DNA of 5,100 bases, taken from positions 1 to 5,100 of the forward strand of contig DAIELO010000100.1 of the NCBI GenBank assembly GCA_027341705.1, written 5' to 3'. The DNA comes from Caryophanales bacterium (GTDB lineage: Bacteria; Bacillota; Bacilli; Alicyclobacillales; SLC66). Both the position numbers and the translations under genes were made by a program. The notes under the pieces were generated by a model that saw nothing but the letters and a program-made list of their open reading frames with translations, did not search any database and was not told where the DNA came from. This document shows positions 1 to 4,879 of the stretch, piece after piece. How positions within the stretch are numbered: position 1 is the first letter of the stretch; every line of letters starts with the position of its first letter.

Positions 1-1
1 T

Positions 2-631
2 GACTTGCAGCGATGTCTATTGTTGGCGGAGGGAAAATCAGTTGGGAATCGTTTTTCAGCCGATCAACAGGAGCAGTTCATGCAAGCGGGGAAAGGTCGA
101 CTTCCTCAGTTAGTGTCGGTGGAAGGTGTACAGTATTTGCTAGAACCGATTAGTCTGTTGGGAGAAGTGTACGTATTTGGTGCCGGTCATGTGGCTCAAA
201 AGGTAGCGTCATTGACACCGATGGTGGATTTTCGCACTGTGGTGGTGGATGATCGAGCAGAATTCGCCACTCGTGAGCGGTTTCCTGAAGCGAACGAGGT
301 GATGGTCGTGGATGATTTTGGTCAATGTATGCAAGACTTGACGATAACTAGTGACAGTTATCTGGTGATAGTGACCCGAGGGCATAAATATGATCACATG
401 GTGCTGGCTCAGGCCATACAAACGAACGCGGGATACATTGGCATGATGGGTAGTGTTCGCAAGCGGGTCATGATCTATCAAACCTTGCTTGAATCGGGAG
501 TGACAGAAGAGCAGCTTGCCCGCGTGCATTCTCCGATTGGTCTGTTGGAGGACACGGATACGCCTGAGGAAATCGCGATCAGTATCGTGGCGGAACTGAT
601 TAAAGTAAGGAGTGAAAAGTTTGGTAGATAA
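2..631 (+). CDS. xdhC: XdhC/CoxI-family molybdenum hydroxylase maturation protein, 5'-partial
   Basis: The reading frame is open to the left edge, so the N-terminal part (about 100 or more residues in typical XdhC proteins) lies outside the window. About 209 residues are visible. XdhC proteins bind the molybdenum cofactor, help convert it to the sulfurated form and pass it to xanthine dehydrogenase or CO-dehydrogenase-like hydroxylases in the cytoplasm. The C-terminal Rossmann-like domain is clear: a VYVFGAGHVAQKVA dinucleotide-type loop (nt 167-208), VVVDDRAEFA with ERFPEA after it, IVTRGHKYDHMVL (about nt 368-406), YIGMMGSVRKR (434-466) and VHSPIGL followed by TPEEIAISIVAE near the end. One oddity is the segment after SPIGL. 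It reads LEDTDTPEE where I recall a DIGA-ETPEE type sequence being usual. The gene overlaps the next one by 11 bases in a different frame, so the two are almost certainly cotranscribed and translationally coupled. The family call is firm. The target enzyme is not visible. Confidence 0.9.
   Translation, partial: DLQRCLLLAEGKSVGNRFSADQQEQFMQAGKGRLPQLVSVEGVQYLLEPISLLGEVYVFGAGHVAQKVASLTPMVDFRTVVVDDRAEFATRERFPEANEVMVVDDFGQCMQDLTITSDSYLVIVTRGHKYDHMVLAQAIQTNAGYIGMMGSVRKRVMIYQTLLESGVTEEQLARVHSPIGLLEDTDTPEEIAISIVAELIKVRSEKFGR
607..612 (+). promoter_or_regulatory. Ribosome binding site that decides a TTG start at 621
   Basis: AAGGAG lies at 607-612. The longest open frame would begin with GTG at 612, but that codon overlaps the last base of this Shine-Dalgarno sequence, so a ribosome could not use both. 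The in-frame TTG at 621 sits 8 bases downstream, which is ideal spacing. The start is therefore taken as TTG 621. Confidence 0.75.
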
Positions 632-1811
632 CGTCGAGCGGATTGCCGCGATCATTTTGTCTGCCGGATTTTCTTCGCGCATGGGACGTTTCAAACCGCT
701 TTTGAAGCTCGGGGAGTTCACGGCAATTGAGCATGCGGTGCGCTGTTTTTGGCAGGTGGGAATCAGGGACATCCGAGTAGTGACAGGGCATCGGGCGCAA
801 GAGCTGACAGCGGCGGTGGCACCAATGGGGGTAACAGTGGTGCATAATGATCGCTATGAAGAAGGAATGTTCTTTTCTGTACAGGCGGGTGTACGTACGT
901 TGGAGCCGGCAGTGGAGGCATTTTTTTTATTGCCAGTGGATGCGCCTTTGGTGATGGCAGCTACGATCAAAGCGATGGTGGAAGTGTATCATTCCTGTGG
1001 GAAAGGAATTTTGTACCCCACATTTCACGGCAAACGTGGTCATCCACCGTTGATTGCCGCTAGGTATGCAGGGGCGATTTTGCATGGTGATGCGCCGGAT
1101 GGATTGCGTGGACTGTTGAACCACTATCATGAGGACGCAGAAGAACTGGAGGTTACGGACGAATCAGTGCTGCTTGATATGGATGTGCCGGCGGATTATG
1201 AATTGCTGCAAGCGCACTTGGCATGGCGTAAGGTGCCTACTTTAGTGGAGTGTCAACGTTTGCTTCATGAGGTCGGGGTGGATCAACGCATATGGGAGCA
1301 TTGTCACCATGTGGCGGGATTAGCGGTGGCGCTGACTAGGCAATTACATCAGGCAGGGACAATGCTGGATGAAGCGTTGGTATTAGCAGGAGCATTGTTG
1401 CATGATGTGGCGCGTCAGCAACCGGATCACGCATACGTAGGGGCTAACTTGATCCGTGAACGAGGCTATCCTCGCGTGGCAGAAGTGGTGGCTGTTCATA
1501 TGGATATGGAGGTTGCAAGTGATCAGTCGATTTCTGAAGCGCAAGTGGTGTACTTAGCAGATAAAATAATCAAAGGTAGCGATATGATTTCCATCATAGA
1601 ACGATTGGCTGACTTGGCAAAAAAGTATCAGGGTGATCCCGAGGCTTTGATGGCGGCTAGCCGTCGATTGTTACAGGCGCAACAGATCAAGATGAAGGTA
1701 GAGCAGATTCTCGGAAGACAGGTGGAAACGCTGGTTCCGCTGGACTTGTCAATTGCCAAGCCCAGGGAACAGTTTGTGGGTGGCGATCTTGGAGACGGAA
1801 TTAGATTTTGA
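621..1811 (+). CDS. MocA-like molybdenum cofactor nucleotidyltransferase fused to an HD domain
   Basis: A 396-residue two-domain protein starting at TTG 621. Residues about 7-200 are a MobA-like NTP transferase: LSAGFSSRMGRFKPLL (13-28, with the G-x-S-x-RMG-x-x-K nucleotide loop), LPVDAPL around Asp107 (metal/substrate Asp), GHPPLI (140-145) and DMDVPADY (187-193). The Ala at position 3 of the LSAG motif is like MocA (LAAG) rather than MobA (LAGG). This favours CTP, hence a molybdopterin cytosine dinucleotide cofactor as used by xanthine dehydrogenase-type hydroxylases. Residues about 205-370 are a HD phosphohydrolase domain with a full ligand set: His229 or His230, the HD pair His261-Asp262 in LLHDVAR, His293 in AVHMD and Asp314 in LADKI. 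It overlaps the xdhC-like gene by 11 bases, which supports a role in the same hydroxylase maturation pathway. MocA alone is about 190-200 residues, so this is a true fusion and not a long MocA. The role of the HD half is unknown to me; hydrolysis of a phosphorylated nucleotide or cofactor intermediate is a guess. Confidence 0.85.
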   Translation: MVDNVERIAAIILSAGFSSRMGRFKPLLKLGEFTAIEHAVRCFWQVGIRDIRVVTGHRAQELTAAVAPMGVTVVHNDRYEEGMFFSVQAGVRTLEPAVEAFFLLPVDAPLVMAATIKAMVEVYHSCGKGILYPTFHGKRGHPPLIAARYAGAILHGDAPDGLRGLLNHYHEDAEELEVTDESVLLDMDVPADYELLQAHLAWRKVPTLVECQRLLHEVGVDQRIWEHCHHVAGLAVALTRQLHQAGTMLDEALVLAGALLHDVARQQPDHAYVGANLIRERGYPRVAEVVAVHMDMEVASDQSISEAQVVYLADKIIKGSDMISIIERLADLAKKYQGDPEALMAASRRLLQAQQIKMKVEQILGRQVETLVPLDLSIAKPREQFVGGDLGDGIRF

Positions 1812-2703
1812 TGAAGGCACCGATTAACAGGCTAATAAACAGCAGCAAGCTAAAGCGAATCAAAGTCAGTGAGGTCGCTTTAAATGCGTCTTGAAGTCGT
1901 TGCCCATCATTGGTGACTAAAAAACGCTTAGGAATCTTAGAGGTAGAGAAAACCAGCAGCAGGGTGATCAATGCCCAAGGTGTCACTTGTCTAGTGGCAA
2001 TGAGCACAATGATTAATATATAGGAGAGGATAAAGCTACCCCCCAATACGATCGCTCCGCCTTTTTTGCCGAAAATAATAGGGATCGTTTTGCGTCCACC
2101 TTGTAGATCATGGTCATAGTCGCGCAGGTTGTTGGCCAGTAGAATGGCACCAATAAGCAAACCGATGGGCAGTGATGTCCAAAAGGCATGGCTTGACAGG
2201 TGGCCGGACTCAATAAAATAAGTAATCATGATAATCACAGGTCCCATAAAAAATCCAGCCGTAATTTCTCCAAAAGGAGTGTAGGAAATAGGATGAGGGC
2301 CACCTGAATAAAAGTACATGACGACCATGCTGATCACACCGGCGACGGCCACCCACCATGAGGTGGTTGCTGCAATAAAGCCTCCTAGTATAACGGCAAT
2401 GGCAATGGTCACCCAGAAGGCGGCAAGTACTACGCCAGGGGCAATGCCGTCTCGCACAATGGTGCCAGCAATCCCCACCATATCCTTGTGATCTAATCCT
2501 CGCTTATAGTCCATGTATTCGTTAATCATATTCGCTCCTGCCTGAATCAGCATAGAGGCAATCAGCATACTTAGAAATAGCCAGAAATCAAATTTGTGGT
2601 CAGCAATCGCCAGCCCTGTGCCAACAAGTACAGGTGCCAATGAGGCGGTGAGGGTGGGGGGGCGCAATAAGCGCCAAGTGATGGCTAATGTGTTAGATGA
2701 CAA
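1801..2703 (-). CDS. menA: 1,4-dihydroxy-2-naphthoate polyprenyltransferase (MenA)
   Basis: A 300-residue UbiA-superfamily membrane prenyltransferase. MenA joins a polyprenyl diphosphate to 1,4-dihydroxy-2-naphthoate, giving demethylmenaquinone in the cytoplasmic membrane. The first Asp-rich motif is NMINEYMDYKRGLD (Asn58 to Asp71), the Bacillus-type form with NEY in place of NDY. The second is NNLRDYDHDLQGGRKT (about 191-206, with Asp195, Asp197 and Asp199 plus the GGRKT turn). These bind Mg-diphosphate. The N-terminal RPPTLTASLAPVLVG is typical of MenA, and about eight or nine hydrophobic segments fill the rest. The length fits the roughly 300-310 residues usual in Bacilli. The frame could open at TTG 2724, but no Shine-Dalgarno precedes that codon and the likely promoter lies almost on top of it. 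TTG 2703 has GAGAGGAAG 7 bases upstream, so it is chosen. The 3' end overlaps the converging upstream gene by 11 bases. It is not in one operon with menB/menE here. Confidence 0.93.
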   Translation of the reverse strand: MSSNTLAITWRLLRPPTLTASLAPVLVGTGLAIADHKFDFWLFLSMLIASMLIQAGANMINEYMDYKRGLDHKDMVGIAGTIVRDGIAPGVVLAAFWVTIAIAVILGGFIAATTSWWVAVAGVISMVVMYFYSGGPHPISYTPFGEITAGFFMGPVIIMITYFIESGHLSSHAFWTSLPIGLLIGAILLANNLRDYDHDLQGGRKTIPIIFGKKGGAIVLGGSFILSYILIIVLIATRQVTPWALITLLLVFSTSKIPKRFLVTNDGQRLQDAFKATSLTLIRFSLLLFISLLIGAFIKI

Positions 2704-2710
2704 AATAGCA

Positions 2711-2719
2711 CTTCCTCTC
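2711..2719 (-). promoter_or_regulatory. menA ribosome binding site fixing the TTG start at 2703
   Basis: On the - strand GAGAGGAAG is followed by 7 bases and then TTG at 2703-2701. No comparable purine run precedes the alternative in-frame TTG at 2724. The site would also be inside the coding region if that upstream codon were used. Confidence 0.7.
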
Positions 2720-2734
2720 AGCAATTTACTAGTT

Positions 2735-2752
2735 AACTATAACAATATAGTT
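2735..2752. repeat. Inverted repeat overlapping the menA -10 element
   Basis: AACTATA (2735-2741) and TATAGTT (2746-2752) are perfect 7-base arms around a 4-base spacer ACAA. The repeat covers the predicted extended -10 of menA, so a protein bound here would block transcription. It could equally be chance in AT-rich DNA. No regulator family is identified. Confidence 0.45.
2736..2744 (-). promoter_or_regulatory. Candidate menA promoter with extended -10 element
   Basis: On the - strand the sequence reads TGTTATAGT, an extended -10 (TG-N-TATAGT) matching TATAAT in five of six positions. Transcription would start near 2729, giving a leader of about 26 bases that contains the menA ribosome site. 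No good -35 lies at 17 bases, which is acceptable for an extended -10 promoter. The same 13-base core, with one difference, occurs in the menB promoter. Prediction only. Confidence 0.5.
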
Positions 2753-2760
2753 CTTGCAAA

Positions 2761-2781
2761 AATCCTTAATTACCAAGGATT
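2761..2781. repeat. Inverted repeat AATCCTT-N7-AAGGATT upstream of the menA promoter
   Basis: Perfect 7-base arms at 2761-2767 and 2775-2781 around the spacer AATTACC. It lies in the -25 to -45 zone relative to the predicted menA start, a usual place for an operator. There is no T-run after it on either strand, so it is unlikely to be a terminator. Confidence 0.45.
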
Positions 2782-2789
2782 AATATATG

Positions 2790-2833
2790 TTTGATCATAA
2801 ATCAACTGTTCTACTTGAACAAGTATGATCAAA
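2790..2833. repeat. Long-range inverted repeat TTTGATCATA-N24-TATGATCAAA
   Basis: Perfect 10-base arms at 2790-2799 and 2824-2833. Each arm contains the self-palindromic hexamer TGATCA, with centres 34 bases apart. The loop holds a further ACTTG-AA-CAAGT mini-palindrome (2813-2824). It could be a paired operator or a stem-loop structure. It sits about 140-180 bases upstream of the cupredoxin start codon. Confidence 0.5.
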
Positions 2834-2859
2834 AAGAACTTATTTCATGACGTCCTAAT

Positions 2860-2883
2860 GATCTATTCAGAATAGTCTTTTTT
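2860..2883 (+). other. Weak terminator-like hairpin with T-run
   Basis: CTATT-CAG-AATAG (2863-2875), extended by a GA/TC pair across one bulged T, is followed directly by six T (2878-2883). The stem is AT-rich and short, so it would terminate poorly. No gene on this strand ends upstream of it within the region, so it would only matter for a leader transcript of the cupredoxin gene or a small RNA. Confidence 0.2.
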
Positions 2884-2933
2884 AACCTAACCGAAAGAAA
2901 AAATAAAGTCTACTATGAAAATTGTTAAGGCAT

Positions 2934-2941
2934 TATACAAT
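2934..2941 (+). promoter_or_regulatory. Possible -10 element of the cupredoxin gene
   Basis: TATACAAT lies 29 bases before the ATG at 2971, the right distance for a short leader. No recognisable -35 sequence lies 16-18 bases upstream, so the promoter may depend on an activator or another sigma factor, or the element may be fortuitous. Confidence 0.25.
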
Positions 2942-2970
2942 AAACTAGATCGAATGGGAGTCGATTGTGA

Positions 2971-3855
2971 ATGAAAAAAGGAATTATTGCGGGTGTGGCG
3001 CTATTATCCACATTATCCATGGCTGCACTAGGTGCATTTTCAAGTAACGGAGTACCTGCTGCTCATGCGGCACAAGTGCATCCTACTGTAAAACACGCTG
3101 CAGCACATACAGTGAAATTACAACATATTTATTTGACAATTCTTCCAGGCGCTCGCCTTGGCCCAGACGGAAAAATGCATGACACTTATTCGCCCGCAGA
3201 TTTTTCGGTCGTTCAGGGAGTGCCTGTGCAAGTCACTATCTACAACTATGATGGTGGTCCGCATAGCTTTACATCACCAGCCTTCGGCCTTAACGAGGTC
3301 ATCGGCGGTAGCACAAAGACCGGCGTCGCGAACGTTAAAAGCTTCACGTTCACACCGAAAAATACCGGTTCTTTCACTTGGCGGTGCGATCTCCAGTGCG
3401 ACGGTGGATCGGGAACGGACTTCTCGATGTGGAATGACGGCTACATGGTAGGCACAGTCAAAGTGGTTCCTAATCAAAAAGAACAATTTGTGACCTTGAC
3501 AATTAAAGACGGTTTGAAATTCGGCCCAACCAAGAAGACAAAGAGCGGTACTTCCAATATGCATGATTCCTATTCACCTGCTGATTTCACTGTTACTGCA
3601 GGCGTTCCGGTTCATCTTACGGTGGTCAACTGGGATACAGGGGATCACAGCTTGACAGCACCAGAACTTGGCGTCAATAAAGTATTCCCAGGTGCTTCAA
3701 AAGAAGGCGTGCCAAGTGTCACGAACTTTACATTTACCGTGCCTAAATCAGGTAAATATAAGTGGCAATGTGAGATTAAGTGTGACGGTGGCATGCAAAG
3801 CTATGCCATGACACATGATGGCTATATGCTCGGTTACATCACTGCTGTCAATTAA
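2971..3855 (+). CDS. Exported protein with two tandem cupredoxin-like domains
   Basis: 294 residues. A Sec signal peptide (MKKG, hydrophobic core to about residue 22, A-H-A before a likely cut after Ala33) directs export. There is no lipobox and no later membrane segment, so the mature protein should be soluble outside the membrane. After a His-bearing stretch (His37, 42, 46, 52) come two homologous domains, about 48-166 and 173-293. Both share MHD[TS]YSPADF, then V-x-GVPV, a His in [PD]HS, FTF, W-x-C-x3-CDGG and DGYM-x-G. By analogy with copper proteins the ligand candidates are His98, Cys139, Cys143 and Met159 in domain 1, and His226, Cys267, Cys271, His282 and Met286 in domain 2. Domain 1 has Asn155 where domain 2 has His282, so its site may be incomplete. 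The C-x3-C pair recalls the CuA site of cytochrome oxidase subunit II, but the loop to the second His is longer. A structural disulfide or type 1 copper site is also possible. It is a single transcription unit with its own terminator. The start is supported by GGGAG 10 bases upstream and a stop immediately before in frame. Confidence 0.85.
   Translation: MKKGIIAGVALLSTLSMAALGAFSSNGVPAAHAAQVHPTVKHAAAHTVKLQHIYLTILPGARLGPDGKMHDTYSPADFSVVQGVPVQVTIYNYDGGPHSFTSPAFGLNEVIGGSTKTGVANVKSFTFTPKNTGSFTWRCDLQCDGGSGTDFSMWNDGYMVGTVKVVPNQKEQFVTLTIKDGLKFGPTKKTKSGTSNMHDSYSPADFTVTAGVPVHLTVVNWDTGDHSLTAPELGVNKVFPGASKEGVPSVTNFTFTVPKSGKYKWQCEIKCDGGMQSYAMTHDGYMLGYITAVN
3112..3849 (+). repeat. Intragenic duplication giving two cupredoxin domains
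   Basis: The halves encoding residues 48-166 (3112-3468) and 173-293 (3487-3849) align along their length at protein level. For example, KMHDTYSPADF matches NMHDSYSPADF, and CDGG is followed by a 10-11 residue loop and then DGYM. At DNA level they have diverged apart from short islands such as ATGCATGA at 3175 and 3559. This points to an old duplication and not a recent one. Confidence 0.75.
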
Positions 3856-3892
3856 TTTTTTACAGTAGTTTTTAAATCCTCCTGGTTTTTTT

Positions 3893-3925
3893 GCCTAGAA
3901 GTCTTCGGATTTCTGGGCTTTTTTT
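3893..3925 (+). terminator. Rho-independent terminator of the cupredoxin gene
   Basis: An 11-pair stem, 3893-3903 with 3908-3918, contains two G-T wobbles and closes on a TTCG tetraloop with a C-G closing pair, an exceptionally stable RNA loop. Seven T follow (3919-3925). It starts 38 bases after the stop codon and separates the cupredoxin gene from the menB promoter. Confidence 0.92.
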
Positions 3926-3956
3926 GTGCAAAAAAAAGCTGCGGTAAGTGGTGAAC

Positions 3957-3985
3957 TTGTTGTGGAATGGTTGGTTTGTTATACT
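3957..3985 (+). promoter_or_regulatory. menB-menE promoter (TTGTTG - 17 - TATACT, extended -10)
   Basis: TTGTTG (3957-3962) and TATACT (3980-3985) are spaced by exactly 17 bases, and TG at 3977-3978 makes an extended -10 (TG-T-TATACT). The start of transcription would be near 3992, leaving a leader of about 43 bases before the menB ATG. It lies just after the upstream terminator, as expected for a new transcription unit. Confidence 0.7.
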
Positions 3986-3992
3986 TAAGACG

Positions 3993-4012
3993 AACAGACT
4001 GATCGGTCTATT
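3993..4012. promoter_or_regulatory. Palindromic operator-like site at the menB transcription start
   Basis: AACAGACTGATCGGTCTATT is an inverted repeat matching in 8 of 10 base pairs around a central GATC. The core AGAC-TGATCG-GTCT (3996-4009) has one mismatched pair. It begins 8 bases after the -10 element and covers the predicted transcription start, where a bound repressor would stop initiation. The size and the GAC/GTC half-sites resemble TetR-family operators, but the regulator is not in the window, so that assignment is inference. Confidence 0.5.
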
Positions 4013-4034
4013 ATAGAATAGAGGAGTATGGACA

Positions 4035-4853
4035 ATGACGATAGAATGGAAGACAGCGCACACTTATGAAGATATTTTGTATGACAAAGCGGGTGGGATT
4101 GCAAAAATTACGATCAACCGCCCAGAGGTTCGCAATGCTTTTCGGCCAAAAACGGTAGAAGAGTTGATGGATGCTTTTGCCCGCGTTCGAGATGACGCGC
4201 AAGTTGGCGCGGTAATTCTGACTGGTCAAGGCGAAAAAGCATTTTGTTCTGGTGGGGATCAACGTGTGCGCGGCCATGGTGGGTACGTGGGTGATGATCA
4301 CATTCCACGCCTCAATGTGCTCGATTTACAGCGCCAAATTAGATTATTGCCGAAGGCGGTAATCGCTGCTGTGGCAGGTTATGCGATTGGTGGCGGTCAT
4401 GTGCTGCATTTGGTTTGTGACCTGACAATCGCGGCAGAGAATGCTGTTTTCGGTCAAACAGGACCAATTGTGGGTAGTTTTGATGCGGGATACGGAACGG
4501 GTCTGTTGGCGCGCACGGTGGGCATCAAAAAGGCAAAGGAAATCTGGTTTTTGTGTCGCCAATACGGAGCGCAAGAAGCACTGGAGATGGGACTTGTCAA
4601 CAAAGTGGTGCCAGTCGATCAGTTGGAACAAGAAGCGGTGCAGTGGGCACAAGAAATTCTTGCCAAGAGCCCGCTGGCGATACGTTTTTTGAAGGCATCG
4701 TTCAACGTAGACACGGATGGTCTCGCAGGATTGCAACAAATGGCAGGAGACGCAACGATGATGTTTTATATGACAGAAGAAGCACGAGAAGGTAAAAATG
4801 CCTTTTTAGAAAAACGCTCGCCTGATTTTTCACAGTATCCTCGGCTTCCCTGA
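4035..4853 (+). CDS. menB: 1,4-dihydroxy-2-naphthoyl-CoA synthase (MenB)
   Basis: A 272-residue crotonase-family enzyme that cyclises o-succinylbenzoyl-CoA to 1,4-dihydroxy-2-naphthoyl-CoA in the cytoplasm. The family markers are continuous: [17 protein letters not shown] (28-44), [11 protein letters not shown] (70-80, oxyanion-hole loop), [19 protein letters not shown] (112-130), GQTG-x3[10 protein letters not shown] (140-156), EIWFLCRQY (169-177) and a C-terminal [14 protein letters not shown]. Ser148 and Asp150 correspond to the catalytic pair Ser161/Asp163 of the E. coli enzyme, and Tyr245 to its Tyr258. Gly143 sits at the position of E. coli Gly156, which marks the bicarbonate-dependent type of MenB. 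The actinobacterial type has Asp there. Ile145 replaces a Lys that I recall as usual (GPKVGS). GAGGAG lies 8 bases before the ATG. menE follows after 26 bases, so the two probably form an operon. Confidence 0.96.
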   Translation: MTIEWKTAHTYEDILYDKAGGIAKITINRPEVRNAFRPKTVEELMDAFARVRDDAQVGAVILTGQGEKAFCSGGDQRVRGHGGYVGDDHIPRLNVLDLQRQIRLLPKAVIAAVAGYAIGGGHVLHLVCDLTIAAENAVFGQTGPIVGSFDAGYGTGLLARTVGIKKAKEIWFLCRQYGAQEALEMGLVNKVVPVDQLEQEAVQWAQEILAKSPLAIRFLKASFNVDTDGLAGLQQMAGDATMMFYMTEEAREGKNAFLEKRSPDFSQYPRLP

Positions 4854-4879
4854 TCTGATCATGAAGGAGTGGGTGCGGC

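Larger units (their letters stand above)
2704..2970. other. AT-rich divergent intergenic region between menA and the cupredoxin gene
   Basis: These 267 bases separate two divergent genes and hold no convincing coding frame. They contain the menA ribosome site and promoter near the left end and three inverted repeats between 2735 and 2833. A weak hairpin followed by six T lies at 2860-2883, and a TATACAAT element at 2934-2941 is followed by the GGGAG ribosome site of the next gene (2956-2960, 10 bases before its ATG). The concentration of inverted repeats suggests regulation of one or both flanking genes. Confidence 0.6.

Noticed and set aside
612..620. GTG start at 612 for the MocA-HD gene
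   Set aside because: It overlaps the Shine-Dalgarno sequence. TTG at 621 has correct spacing.
600..845. Open frames on the - strand opposite the xdhC/mocA junction
   Set aside because: Their translations are rich in His, Arg and Cys with no recognisable motif, as expected of the reverse of real genes. There is no ribosome site.
2594..2794. 66-codon + strand open frame opposite the start of menA
   Set aside because: It has no ribosome site, its first part is antisense to the conserved MenA N-terminus, and the product has no recognisable features.
2932..2937. Perfect TATAAT on the - strand upstream of the cupredoxin gene
   Set aside because: There is no -35 at a suitable distance and no TG extension. 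It would give a transcript starting more than 200 bases before menA, where a better promoter exists.
3280..3430. Stretch of cupredoxin domain 1 that looks richer in G+C at third positions than domain 2, hinting at a recombined patch
   Set aside because: Judged only by eye and the difference is small. A sliding-window codon analysis would be needed to claim transfer.
3917..3939. GCTTTTTTT-GTGC-AAAAAAAAGC inverted repeat following the terminator stem
   Set aside because: It is made of the terminator T-run plus a nearby A-run. The A/T-only stem is weak, and the upstream UUCG hairpin explains the region better.
4011..4308. Open frames on the - strand opposite the menB promoter and 5' end
   Set aside because: They are shadows of menB. 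The + strand here has a clear promoter, ribosome site and conserved protein.
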